From positions 372,001-436,000 of the forward strand of contig WTXI01000013.1 in the NCBI GenBank assembly GCA_022376515.1: DNA of 64,000 nt, read 5' to 3'. Below are positions 1-12,246 of the stretch, in pieces; positions within the stretch are counted from its first letter, which is position 1; each line of letters begins with the position of its first letter. The notes under the pieces were generated by a model. It had not been told where the DNA came from, made no database searches, and saw only the letters and a list, made by a program, of their open reading frames with translations. Source of the DNA: Lactifluus volemus. Taxonomy: Eukaryota > Basidiomycota > Agaricomycetes > Russulales > Russulaceae. Position numbers and translations under genes: made by a program.

Positions 1-3000
1 GGAGAAAAGAGAGAGAGAAAGAGAAAGGTGACAAAGAGTGGGTGAGGTGAGCGAGTCCAGGGGGACAGGTCAAGCTCAATGCTAGATGTGATCATTATAA
101 CTCTTCCCTCGGTCCGTATCCTCTATCCGGGGTCCTCCGCCTTCTACCAGTATCCTGGCCCGGATCATCTCCTCCTCCGTCCTTCCTTCCACTTTAGGCT
201 TTTCCCCTTCACCGACGCCACCCCGCTCATTCCCGCCTTCTCCCCACTCACTCAACCCATCCCCTCCCCACCCCCGTACTAATATATATCTACCCTCCTT
301 CACCGGAGATGATCCCTTTCCTACCTCCACATTTCATTCTCTCTTCTCTCACCCTAATCCGGTCCTTCGTATCATTCACACCGAGAACCCCTTCATTAAT
401 CACTTTTTTCCCTCCTTTGGTAACCTTTTCTGATGCCATAACAGCGATCGAGCTGCACAGCCGAACCTGCGACTTATGCAACCTATTTTACTATTATTTT
501 CTCTTTTTGGGACACGTATCGTGTAACTTATTTGTATCATATGTATGTAAGAAGACCGGCGATGCTTTGGCTCGCCCCCACACCGCCTACACGAGTGCGA
601 TTGCGGGGATCAAAAGACTCAATATCAATGACGTCGCCCTACACCATGACACCGTCCCCCTCAAGACCGACCGTACAACCTGCAGAGTTCTAATTCCTAT
701 ATTCAGCTTATTCACCCGGACTTCAACTTGTCATCGACCCACCAGCGCCACGTACACAATGGGAGCTCCTACACTGTTTTTCCGCATCGGCACCGACGTG
801 GAGAGAAGCAAAAAAAAAACCCCTCACAACAGAGGACCTGTTTTCCCGCCGGAGGTATGCTAGTTGCTGCTGCGGGTCGGTGGTGAGACACGAATTCAAT
901 TATGAAATTGAATTTGTGACACCGGTAATGGTATGGTCTAGGAACAGAAAATGACGTCGTCCTCGTGCCACAGACTCAAAAAGCGGGAGGCACGACGCCC
1001 CAATCATCGATTCCCATTGGCACGCTCTGTAATCGATGCCCGCGCGCTTGGCTTTTGCGATTCGTTCCATGGACACAACTGTTGCAGTACAGCAAACCAA
1101 AACTCACGATCTGAAACTACCCCTCCAACCCTCTCTCTGTGACGATCAAAGAAAGAAAGAAAAAAAAAAGACCCTACACAAGAGAATTTTGGAAGAAATG
1201 AAAAAATGCCTCGTCGCCACTCCGCTCCCTTTCCGATCCACATGGGTAATCAGGGTCGATTTACGTCCAAAACTCACACGCTATTATACCCTGTCTTTGA
1301 GAAAGCGCAAAGTGTGGTGGCGGCAGACGATGACAACGACACACGTTTGTCCTTGCTGCTGCTGCAAAGTGGACCCGTGCGTGGGAGCGCGTGCGTGCGA
1401 TGAGTCGATTGGTGCTGGAGGCGAAACGGTCGCCCAGAAATAGTAACTCAGATGCCGGGTTCTGACGATGGCGGAGTGGGACGAGTCCGAATTAGCTCCA
1501 CCCCTTGTGGGAGGGGGGGGGAGATAGGTTGAACTTCGGGAGAAGGGGAGGGGGGTACTGTAGCAAGCGAGAGATGAGCCAAATCCTAAGCGGGGGGGGG
1601 CGGGGGGAGGAGTTTCAGATTTTTAGTCTCGGGTGCTGACTGAGGGGCCCCGCAACGATGCGTGTGCGTCGAGACGGAAATGGTGCGAAGATTGCGGTTC
1701 ATTTGTCTTTGTACGGGTCCGCTTGCGGAATTTGTACAGGTCAACGCGAGGATCCAACAAGCGGGCGCAGAGGGGGTGGAGTATTTCGTGGAGCCCCCCG
1801 CCTGATGTGAAGAGAGGAGAGGAAAGGACCGTTGCCCCGTTTCATTCGCCTCGTTCATTTCTTCTACTCGGTGGTGCCACATCGGGAAAAAAAAATGATG
1901 CAACGTTTTCCCTTCCACTCTATGCCACGTGTACCTGGTACAATCCTGGAAGGCTACGTTATGATACACCTTCGGAGGAGTGCCTTGATCCCCTCCTTAG
2001 ATTCCCCAGATTCTCTAAAGAAGCTCCGAGGGGTTCTGCTGCACGTTGCGGCCCTCGGATCGCTAGGGGAGGCTGAGATAACGCCTCTGATAAGGACAAG
2101 AAGCTCCAGAGAAGCCAAACCAAAGACACAAAAAAAACCAGAAGTGTGGGGGTGATGTGCACACGATGACGCGTAAATGCGGGGATTGGGTCGCTACAGA
2201 CATAAACCAATGGAAAGCCTGTGGCGCCCGCCAAGCGAGGGAGAATCCACCTATCGCCCACCCTCCCTGACATTCTCACGCCGAGTAGAAATCTTATCAG
2301 AAATGTCAGAGAGAAAATATCTAAATATCTACCTCCTTCGGGGATAATCGCACAGACACACCATGAGGCTTTGCATGATCCGGGAACAGACGGGTCAAAA
2401 AGGGATGGGAAGGATGTAAAATTGCGACGATCAAGGCGCCGAGGGGAAGGTCCTGCGCATATCCCTCTTCTTCCCTCATCAATTCCGGGTCTGTTATGAC
2501 TGACCAGCGCCCTACGTTATCGCACATCATATAAGGAAGCAATTGGAGTGGCCACCAGGCGCAGAGTGAAGCAATAGCCATTTAGACGCGTAGGTGAGTC
2601 ACTGAAGGGTGGGGAAGGGGATCTGGACATGGCCAAGGGTGAGGCCCATACAATACGCCGATCGGCGGCAACGTTCGGCCACACTGTTGTAGCGAACATT
2701 GCGCCAGAGAACATGAGCGCGCCATTCTAGCGCCAGGGTTGGGGTTCCATTATCGCAAAAGCGGAGTTAGTTGGCAAGGGAGAGTTAATACACAGGCCAC
2801 TCCGGCGCGAACAAGCCTGAGATTAACCAATTGCTTCTGCTAATCCATAACGGGGAATGGCGTTGTCGGACGACCATCGACCATGCATCATCAACATGCC
2901 TCACCCATCAACGTCAGCGCTGATGCGGTCGAGAGTGTGTGTGTAAAACGAAATCTACCTACTTGAGCTTAGCGCATCGCATCGCATCGCCCCAAAAAGC

Positions 3001-4000
3001 AGCCAGGACTTGGGCTTGGCATGTAGGCATCATCGGTGCCTTTCCTCCATCTCGCCCTTTTCGCATCGAACCGGCCGAAAATGCGTGAAACCAAATCGAG
3101 TCAGTGAAGGACATCGGCCGTAAGGTCCGGTGGCTGCGTTTCCCAATGGAATTGTCAGGGGGTGGAAAAAAAAACAAACATAAAGATTTGATGTGTATTA
3201 GCGCAACAAGGATGTGCCAGACATCGGGGGTAGCAGCGCTGTCCGGCGCGCGGGTTCGGGCGTTCGGGACCTGGGTGCTGTTGACTAAGTGTGGGGTAAA
3301 AAGTCCCCATTTGCTGCTAAATTGTGACGGCGCCCGCGGCATATTTAGTTTGGCGAAAAAAAAAAAAAAACGAGAGATTGGAGATTGATTGATTGGTTTT
3401 TAGTTTTCCGGTTTGGGGTCCCACACCATCGATCACACGCAAGAGGTTGGCAGACACAGCTTTGAACTGACTTGACCGGATGGGCGCGTCGTGCCGGTCG
3501 GGAGCAGAAATATGCCGAAAACGAGCAAGAGGGGAGGGCCCCTGGACACTCGTCCGGTACGCGGCTAAGTCCTGTTTTGCATTTAGATTGAAGATCCTCG
3601 GGCCCCAAAGCTAGCCCAAAAAAAAAAAAAACTGTAAAGTGCGCACGTACCTCGCTTCCCCGAATCGCACGACAACTCTTTGACTACTCTTGACAACGTG
3701 CAACGCAAGGAGGTCCGGCGCAAGGTTGAATTGGGGGGGATAACGGGGTGAGTGAGCCCAGTACATCGTCGCCGGGTGTGTGGCGAAGATCCACGGATGA
3801 GATTGGGGAGTAAGCTATTCGGGGAGAGAAGTAGGGGTCAGTCTATGCGTCACCACCAAACCACATGGCTTAATCGATCGGTGTAGGTTGTTTGAGGTAC
3901 CAACCTTCCTTCTTGATTGTGTGACTATGAAATGAGACCCCGATGCGAGACATACGCTGCTGGTAGACCATTCATGTGGACCGGACCCAGAGCCCTGACT
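1..4000. other. Intergenic stretch, no supported gene
   Basis: I see no gene here. The longest open frames (for example 309-863 plus and 1586-2279 on both strands) are biased low-complexity translations with no domain and no plausible intron pattern joining them. The stretch is rich in C/T runs at its left end, has G-runs at 1.5-1.6 kb, and has many A-homopolymers of 8-14 nt, for example near 3357-3370 and 3619-3631. It may contain 5' or 3' flanks of a gene outside the window, but nothing visible fixes that. Confidence 0.5.
1513..1607 (+). repeat. G-run cluster
   Basis: Four long guanine runs lie on the plus strand: 9 G at 1513-1521, 6 G at 1550-1555, 9 G at 1592-1600 and 6 G at 1602-1607. 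Such a cluster can in principle fold as a G-quadruplex. No gene start is recognisable nearby, so a regulatory role is only a possibility. Confidence 0.4.
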
Positions 4001-6868
4001 GAGGAAAGGGCTGTAACCCAAGTTAAGATCCGATTTCTGAACGGGGACAAAGCTGAGAAGTGGGGCTAGGTATGGGAAATTTGAGAGGTGTTTTTAAAAT
4101 GAAGAGAAACGTGAATGAACATCTTGGGTCACAGGGTTATTGTTGAAAACCAGTGGGTGGCGGGAATGGGGAGAGGAAAGAGAGGGAGATGTCACGACAG
4201 ATGGACGACAGTGGGGCACTTCTGTCGCAAGAAAGTGGGCCTCTACATTGCAATAGGATGGCAGGCTTGGGGTTCATAAATACGAACGGAATCGACCCTA
4301 GGATCCATCACCTCCGTGACCCGTGTCCATGCCCACCTGATACTAGTAGGTCATCTGCCCCCCCATGCGCCTCTGTCACGATGTTCACGTCCTCTACAAA
4401 CTACTAATTATTATTACTGCCGCGGGCTGAGACCGCCAAATGCCACCACTGGCCCAGCCTTCCTAGACAATATAAAATCGGGTTTTATTGCCGGTGCTGT
4501 TCCCGCTGCTGTTGGGCTGGCTCTCTAATCGCGGCGGTGGAATACAATAATGCTCGCGGGCACGCTTAAGCGAATGTTACGTGGATCCCGCGTATCATCT
4601 GAGCACCTGAGGAATTGGCGTGATTGGGCGCAAGGTCACCTGCGTCGGTCATCCGTTACCCTAAGACGAGTTGTTTCCACAAAGTACTTGAAATGCTCCA
4701 TGCTCCATGCTCTGAAGGCATCCCTCTTCTGAGTGGTGTCTCAACCGTGATGGCAGGTATTTGTCCATACCCGGCGAATCTACCTACGGCAAACTCCAGA
4801 GCAGCCATCCAACCCCGAAACTTCCTTTTGTCGGCAATCTACTTTCAAGTAAGTACGCTTTCCTCTTTGCACTAGAACGGATGCAATTCGTCCCCCTATC
4901 ACAGTTGCTAACTTTGATTGATCTGATCTCCATCTCCGACTTCTCCAACCCCTATAATAAGTCTAACTCTGCTTCAGGCAATTTGATCAAATGTTGCTGC
5001 TGCGGATTACTGCTCTTCGCATAGTTGTGGCGTCTAATATATATGGCCGAATGTCCAAGGATCGGGATGCGGTCTTTATAGACTCTTTTGGTGGTGGTTA
5101 TTCTAGTCCTGAGCGATCGTCGGATGGGGGTCTCTTGACTTTAGATCTGCACGTCGTCACCCTGTAGTGCATGGTATGATCAGTGATCAGCCAGATCTGT
5201 CCTTTTCACACCTTTCCAGTTCCACCCTCAGATCCAGGACCCTATTTTCAGTTCTTACCCTCCACCACGCCACCGCCCACGACAGAAGCTTCTTGGAGGC
5301 GTCTCGACTTATGTGATCATGGTCAAGAAGTATCTAACACACGGGCGTGCCAATTCCTCGGTTCGCGCGACACCTAGTAGCTCTAGCATCTCGTCTGACT
5401 CGCAAGGACATCCTTCCCATCCCCCGGTTCCTGTGGTTACCCTAATTTTGCAGATTAGGTATGGCGTATCTGTCGGGGAACAGATTGTACACCAAGTGAC
5501 ATGTCTTCCATGAAGCTCAGCGTAACTGCTCATGGAATAGCCGCTTGTAGGTAATAGACATTCGTACATTCGTACCTTGCATAAAGCCTTTTCTTGCCAG
5601 TTTTTGCGCCACTCTTTGAAATTCACGTGACTGCTTAGTGGTTTCCATAGCTATCGTGCCTAAGGTACCGGCCGATGACTCATGAATGCTTTTACTCATC
5701 GGAGTCTCCTGAGGGTGTTTGTGGGCGATGCGATGTCCCCAATATCCTTACTCGCCTGTGCTACTTGTCCTTGTCCAGATCCTTGAACATAATTGAAATG
5801 ACCCTACTTGCGCTCTCGGGCCGCGAGTCATTCGGCGATCTGTTGTGTCGGATGACGTTTCCTGAGGCACTTATAGAGTTATAGCGACTCACTCAAGATA
5901 CACCGTGAGCAAAGCCGAGCAAGCACTCGAGGGCAGAGGGGTCGACTGACGTGGTACGCTTTAGCTAACCCTCGCACAGAGATGCGAGCGTCGAGATGAG
6001 TATCTAGCTCTTCATGATGTCCGCTTCATTAGTCGATTTCGAGTGAAAATGAAATTCAAGAGCTCCTGAATTTAAGGAATTCGACATGTCCTAAATTAAC
6101 TCATGTGCTAATGTGCGATAGCTCTCGGAAGCCGCTACAGTATTACTCATGGCTATCTGACGAGGTCCTCGTACCATCACATCAATCCGCCACGAATTTC
6201 AAATAGTCCTGGCACCAAATGGACTGACGGTTCAAATTGCGTGAATCCGCTTGCGGAACAAGGGTTGTCCCAGTCTAAAGGTGACACTGCTAATATCTGT
6301 GATAGCCGCAGTAGACAGGGACGACTCGGAGAAACGAACCTGAAATGATATACTAGTGTGTGTGGCACCAATCGTGCCTACAGGTTTTCAATATCTCCGT
6401 TGGGCTGCGCATGGATCATGCTTTCACCAGCGTTTCACGCCCCTGTCAGAGGCTTATCACGCTTACGATTTTTCAATTCTGTCATTGGGGAAAGCCGGAG
6501 GTCGTCTCTATCACACTTGTGCAGTCCATGGAGATATGTTCCATCGTGTTCTCCAAGGTTCGGGATATCAGGAAGCTCCCTTTTCGATTGATTGGTTGAG
6601 GATAACAGGTTCTTTCGTGGATGCGGTCAAGGACGCTATCTCTTGCTCTCGGATACAGCACCTTGTTCAACAAGGATCGAATCGAAAGGGCTGCTCTCGT
6701 TAAAATGAATGACATATAGGTCCTCTTAACCAGAGATGATGGTACCTCCCCAGCAAGATCGGCTAAATGATACACGTTTGAGGGTGCATAATTTACGATT
6801 GGAGAACTGAATCAAGTACAGTTACGTCGCTCGAGGATCTAGTCCATTTGGCTCTAGCAGAGGCAGGA
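4001..6868. other. Gene-poor stretch with coding-like scraps
   Basis: No intact gene is recognised. A short plus-strand stretch at about 4790-4850 translates to a proline-rich segment ending in PKLPFVGNLLSS followed by a GTAAGT donor. This resembles the N-terminal hinge of a membrane cytochrome P450. No I-helix, ExxR or haem-cysteine motif follows in any frame, so at most it is a relic. Frames between 6356 and 6703 overlap on both strands and match nothing I know. Confidence 0.35.
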
Positions 6869-7109
6869 CGTATGAAATTTTGCTCGGATGGCGGAGTCGG
6901 AAGACGATGAACAGGCGAGGCTGGCTGTCCTGTGCGCGCTTTACGGGTATAATTGGAACTCTGGTAAACTATCCAGAAGTTCGGTGGCTACCTTGAACAT
7001 TCTGTACAAATGTTCAGGACGCTCCGGGATAGCATCTTCGACAACGGCGCTATCTGACATGAAAACACAGGACAGACCGAGACGTAGGATGGCAATGTGG
7101 CCGAAAACG

Positions 7110-7850
7110 CGGTTCAAATGTTTCAGAGCCCCCCGGAGCTGATTATGACGAATATACATGATGCGTAGGCGATCGAGCGTGAGGGGGCTCCGAGGGATGT
7201 TTGGGTGAAAACAGAGTTTGTCCGGAGGACGAGAGAAAGAAATAGAGGAGAGACACAGGACCGAGGAGAAGCTTTCTGAAAGGACAGATAACTGTTCATA
7301 AGGGCAAGGGTCTCCAGGTTAGGACGGCCTGGATCGAAGGTGGGTACTACAGCCATCGGCCGAGATTTAAATTAACGTGAACGACTTGAGCTGTTCGGAG
7401 AGTAGGGGTGGCCAAGAACGCAATCTCCCGAGGAATTGGGCAAAATGTGCTGGGGTCTCGTCGAAAGGACTCTGACTCGAAAATTGAAGCATTAAACTCG
7501 AACCAAAGCGAGAATTCGGTCAGTACAGACGCGTAGCAGTGGCAACGAGGGAACATACCTTGACCTCGTCTTTGAACGGCCTCTATATCACAATTCCAAC
7601 CACTTCGCACATAGGACGAGACGACCAGAGCTCTGGCGTTTTGCGGGCGATGTCTCTTCGCTGAGTCTCGGGATCTCCACCGGCGACAAACATGCGACAC
7701 GGCCAGAGTTGACTGAAGATTTGAGAATGTTCTTCCGGCAGAATGGAGTCGAACATCATGCATGATGAGCTGGGGAAAGAACATTCTGGGCTGCGAGCTT
7801 GGCTGCGCCGAGCAACAGCCCGGAATCAATTCGAAAAGGCTGGTCACTCA
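7110..7850 (-). pseudogene. Decayed F-box-like gene (unit A)
   Basis: The minus strand encodes SHVCRRWR at about 7.68 kb and, a few bases further in another frame, RDIARKTPELW. Together these form the classic end of an Agaricomycete F-box domain, where a cysteine/arginine/tryptophan segment runs directly into WRDIA..TP.LW. An extra stretch of about 18 nt lies between them and the frame is broken, so the gene looks dead. Frames further downstream down to 7.1 kb still read as leucine-rich text. The same break is present in unit B, so the damage predates the tandem duplication. The identification is from motif only. Confidence 0.5.
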
Positions 7851-8238
7851 CATCGCGGACCATGCATGAATGGTTGATCTTCTCCGAGTCGGAGATCAAG
7901 GCTCTTTTCATTTGGAAACAATACCGAGTTGACGATCAAAGGAATTCACGGCAAGTGAGAATAGGCGGGGACGAATTGGATTGTCAGCGCGCAGGCGTGA
8001 GTCGTGCGGAGAATCAACCACTCCGAAGCACTTTCAAAGTAAGTTTGATTCTTCTCAACTCCAACTTGAACTTTGGTCAGTGGTATCACAAGTAAGACAT
8101 AATTCCTTTTTCTCTGATGTTGTACAAAAGAGAAATTTGCGAATGCGATAGATAGCAGGCGGTAAGGGCTTACTAGTCAGAGGGAATGGTAATATCGTGA
8201 AATGGAACAAAAAACAATGGAAAAACCGAACTCCTCAT

Positions 8239-10168
8239 TTATCTTGCCATTGAATACTGTACTTTGACTTTCGATGTGAACAGCGTGAGGGCCTGGAGCT
8301 CGGAACTCCGTAGAGGCGGGCATACCACCTCATCAAGCTCATCCGGAATAACAAGAACCAACCGCCATGAGAAATGTGGAGGACTATACTGTGCGAGCCG
8401 CTGCAGAAGCCCTTCATGAATACTATGTCGCTGGAAAGCCGTGAATTGAAAGACATATAGGTGGCCATCGTGCCAAATGAATGAATCAATGGCTACTTGG
8501 TTCTGGGAATGTGGCTTGTAGTAGATTTCCGGCCGGAAATTGAGGTCCCAAAGCTTGTCCTCACTGTACCTACAGGTGCCAGAGGGGTGCATAGCCAGGG
8601 TAAATGTGTTGCCCAAAGTGGCCAGGCGTTTTTCCTCCAGTTTGTCGTGCTGAAAAGGTCGATGACTTGAGTGCCATTGGGATTTGCACTTTGCACTATC
8701 CTCGTCCATTAGAACCATCGGGACACATTCAATAAAAACCTGATTTTGAAAATGCCGGTGGCAAATTGCTTCGAATATACCGCCGATAACCCCCCTGCCA
8801 ATGAGGGCAGTGGCGGCAGCATTAGCGTGAGCCTTGTACATTTTGATTTGTTTGCGGGTCCCGTGATTCCGTAGTGTGATGGCAAGTCGATTTTGCATGT
8901 AGTAGGTGATGGGAATTATGGAAAAGGGGGAAGAGACATCTTCTTTATCCTTACGATTCACCAGCCATAACTTGAACGATATTTCGTCCATAGTCAACTT
9001 GAACGCTGCTGTTTCATGCATCAACTGGTTGAGGCTCCACGATTTTATACGCTTCAATGCCGTTTCCACAGAGGTCAAATATGATTTCAATTCAACAGGG
9101 TCAGATGCTATCTGAATGCAGAGGCGAGGAATGGGGCCGAGCTGGTCATATGCATCATCAACGATCTTCCAGTTCGGGCTGGGTAGTTGCAGCAGTGTGC
9201 TAAAAGTTGGGATGAGCTTTTCTATAAATAACATATTTAAAGGTCATGGTACAACTTACGCTTGGTGGATCTCCTCTCGTGTCCATGGACTCATGCATAT
9301 CGTATCATTCAAGTTAATCCTCTTATGTGCTGGCAGGCGCAGCTTTTTGGTACGACTCAAAGATGTAGCAAATATGATGAACAGAGACATGCCAGTGGCA
9401 TAGACAATGCGCTCCAGTGGGATGCCTGGAAATAGTTCCTGTTCTGAATCGACCAAAGTCCAAATGATGGTACTGAAAGCACAGTGTAGGACATCTCTTC
9501 TAGGCACTAAAAAAGTGCCCTCTTCCACGAACAAGAAAAGCTTCTTATTATACGTCCAGATGACTGGCCTCTTTTCGGCACAGCACCTGCGCAAGGCATA
9601 AAGAAGCCAGCAAGTCTTCCCTGTGGAAATGATTAGTGGTAGACTGCTGGAAAAGTAGTATTAGGCTACTTACCAACACCTGGTTGTCCTGTGATTACAC
9701 TGACAGGTAATCGTGAGAGATCCAGACTTGGAGAATTTGTATACTTGGCATACAATTCCTCGATGTGATTGTAAATTCGGATGTATTCAGCCTACCCAGC
9801 TTCATGAGGTTCAAGTTGGTCACGGTGATGTCAGCTGAGGGGGATAGACTCACACGAATCCAGATGCTTTGACATTGCATGGAGCTCCATGCGAACTGAT
9901 TCTCAAAGTGAAGGCCAAAACAACCTGGTATAATGTCGGCATCCTTGCTCTCGTTTGAGTCATCCTCATTCATGTGACTTGGATCGGATGTCAATCCATA
10001 CTGGACTTCCTTCGGTTCGAGAGGGGTTCCCCAATACTTCTTATGCAACTGAGCCAACATTTCGTCATCACCGAGCTTCTGCCATGGTTTCAACATTTTT
10101 GGAACATGGACAACAGAGGCAAATGATGATCCAGATGCACCAAAAGTAGGAGCGGCGCCGGTTGACAT
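8239..10168 (-). CDS. RHS/Crinkler-like P-loop ATPase with nuclease-like C-terminus, copy A
   Basis: Four exons read 10168-9854, 9791-9674, 9620-9260 and 9199-8239. They total 1755 nt (584 aa) with no internal stop, so the gene appears intact. After an N-terminal segment with a KYWGTPL motif comes a Walker A loop GQPGVGKT (about residues 140-147), split by an intron inside the motif. A segment with PSPNWK and LGPIPRLCI follows, a hallmark of the fungal RHS/Crinkler-type proteins. The C-terminal region has an Asp in VAIDSF (about residue 503) and a strand ending YVFQFT, the position where PD-(D/E)XK nuclease folds keep ExK, so the catalytic Lys is not evident. Family members are proposed host- or self-directed nuclear effectors. 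The function here is inferred. Copies B and C share the same intron positions. Confidence 0.75.
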
Positions 10169-10254
10169 GATAATGGTGTAGGTTCAACTGTCAGTCTACG
10201 TGACGTCACACTAAGGGCATGACTAGCCTGGTAGTCACGTCTCATATGTCAGGG

Positions 10255-10620
10255 GTGGCCGACCAAAGGTAGTTCCGGGTCTGGCGGTAACAACTCTGGC
10301 ATTGGCAAGTCGGGGAGGCCTAGCCACTTAACAATGGTATTCAGCTCCTTGAGCAACAAGCCGTTAGCTGAGCTGCTTCTTAGTCTCACAATTCATGACC
10401 TCCTTAAGTTCTGTGTGCTTTTCCAAAGTACTTCGATGTGACGTGGTTGGCCATGTTTGTGGCCTGGAACCTCCATCAGTTTACACAGAGTTGACCACAC
10501 GTCTGAGTCTCCTAAGATTACCTCCATGTATTTGAGATGCGGTACCAAACAAGATACCACCGGGTGATCCAAATGTTCGGGGCCTCGCAGGGCTAAGGGA
10601 TATACATGGCGCACAAGAAA
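10255..10620 (-). pseudogene. Remnant of a DUF6535-type gene tail (unit A)
   Basis: The minus strand reads CLVPHLKYMEVILGDSDVW and CKLMEVPG, then in shifted frames WLGLPDLPMPELLPPDPELP. These align with the C-terminal part of the full gene at 15209-18447, which has RLIPHLKREEAVLEDAW, KLMEVPG and WLGLPELPMPDLVIPPGSDL. Frame breaks and the absence of the membrane domain mark it as a truncated relic. It ends about 90 bp upstream of the copy A start codon, so its DNA may now serve as that gene's 5' flank. Confidence 0.75.
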
Positions 10621-11229
10621 TGGTGCGTAATTAGGGTATCCTGTCCCAGAAAGTGTTCTGAAAGGACCGAGATGAGACTACAAAGTAATCCGAATTGCCA
10701 CGAGAAGAGTACGCTGGACTTCAAGCAAACTTCGATTGGGATCAACCAGAAATTGCTCAAAGTCACACACGGACCATTGATACATCGATCATCTCTGGAT
10801 GCTGATACTCTCAGAATCAAAGTTCTCGCTCTAAGTTCCTCGCAAAGGCTTCTACATGCTGGCAATGACATCTTCGTCCCGACTTGGGCAATGCGTCTTT
10901 GAAAACAATACAAAGTTGAGACATAAGGCCTAAGGGGTTGGTCTCAGATACAGAGAGATGGATTGCGGCAAGAAATAGTAAGAATGAAAGGCCCGTCCAA
11001 ATTCAACTACAAACCTAATAAGGAAGGAAGAACTGGAAGGAAGAACCGAAGAAGTCGTTCGATTTTCTCTTAAGAAATTTTGCTCGGGATAGCGGTAGTC
11101 GGAAGACAATGTATGGCCAATTCGGTGGCTAGTACCTTGAACATTCTGTACAAATGCTCAGGACTCTTCGGGATAGCATCTTCGACAACGGCGTTATCTG
11201 ACATGAAGACACAGGACAGACCTAGACGT

Positions 11230-11940
11230 AGGATAGTAATATGACCGAAAAGGCGGTTCAAATGTTTCAGAGACTCCCGGAGCTGATGCGTAGGCGATTG
11301 AGCGTGAGAGTGTTCCGAGGGATGTTCGGGTGAAAACAGAGATTGTCCGGAAAGATATAGAGGAGAGACACAAGACAGAAGGAGAAGTTTCTGAAAGGAC
11401 AGATAAATGTTCATAAGGGCAAAGGTCTCGAGATTAGGGATGACCCGAATCGAAGGATAGGGTATAGCTCATCGGCCGAGGATTAAATTAATGTGAACGA
11501 CTTGAGCTGTTCGGAGAGTAGGGGCGGCCAAGAACGTAATTTCCCGAGGAATTGGGCGAAACATGCCGGGGTCTCGTCGAAAGGAACTCTGACTCGAAAA
11601 TTTAAGCATTAAACTCGAACCGAAGCGAGAATTCGGTCAGTACAGATGCGTAGCGGCGGCAACGACGGAACATACCTTGACCTCGTCTTTGAACGGCCAA
11701 TTCCAACGACTTCGCACGGGGCGGTTGGCATGGGACGAGACGACCAAAGCTCTGGCGTTTTTCAGGCGATGTCTTTTCGCTGAGTCTCGAGGTCTCCACC
11801 GGCGACAAACATGCGACACGACCAGAGTTGACTGAAGATTTGAGAATGATCCGGCAGAATGGTGTCGAACATCATGCATGCTGAGCTTGGGTGCTCCGAG
11901 CAACAGCCCGGAATCAATTCAAGGCTTGTCACTCACATCG
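11230..11940 (-). pseudogene. Decayed F-box-like gene (unit B)
   Basis: Parallel of the relic in unit A. The minus strand again carries SHVCRRWR followed in another frame by KDIA, an in-frame TGA, then KTPELWSS. The stop is specific to this copy, while the insertion that separates the two halves of the F-box motif is shared with unit A. I infer an F-box gene that died before duplication and decayed further afterwards. Confidence 0.5.
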
Positions 11941-12246
11941 CGGACCATGCGTGAATGGTTGATGGAGATCAAGGCCCTTTCTCATTTGGAAACAATACCG
12001 AGTTGAAGGAATTTACGGCACGTGGGCGAGGACGAATTGGGCTGCCAGCGCGCAGGCGCGAGTCGTGCGGAGAATCAACCACGGATCAACTCCAACTTGA
12101 ACTTGGAACAAAAGTAAGACAATAATGCCTCCTTTCTCTGATGTTGTAATTCGCGAATGCGATAGATAGCAAGCCGTAGGGGCTTACTAGTCAGAGGGAA
12201 AGGTTCTATCGTGAAGGAACAAAAAACAGTGGGAAAACCGAACTCC

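Larger units (their letters stand above)
6870..10995 (-). repeat. Segmental repeat unit A
   Basis: First copy of a direct tandem duplication of about 4 kb. It aligns by eye along nearly its whole length with 11075-14995, with many substitutions and small indels; for example both begin with a GAAATTTTGCTCGG segment. Contents in gene order on the minus strand are a decayed DUF6535-type gene tail (10.6-10.25 kb), an intact RHS/Crinkler-like gene (10168-8239) and a decayed F-box-like gene (7.85-7.1 kb). Only about 80 bp separate this unit from the next. Confidence 0.8.

Noticed and set aside
309..863. 184-codon open frame near the left end
   Set aside because: Low-complexity translation (runs of Phe, Thr, Ser, Leu), no domain, no supporting introns, and competing frames on the other strand. 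Treated as chance.
4790..4850. Possible cytochrome P450 N-terminus
   Set aside because: Only a proline-rich hinge-like peptide is seen. No ExxR or haem-binding cysteine motif occurs downstream in any frame, so I do not call a P450.
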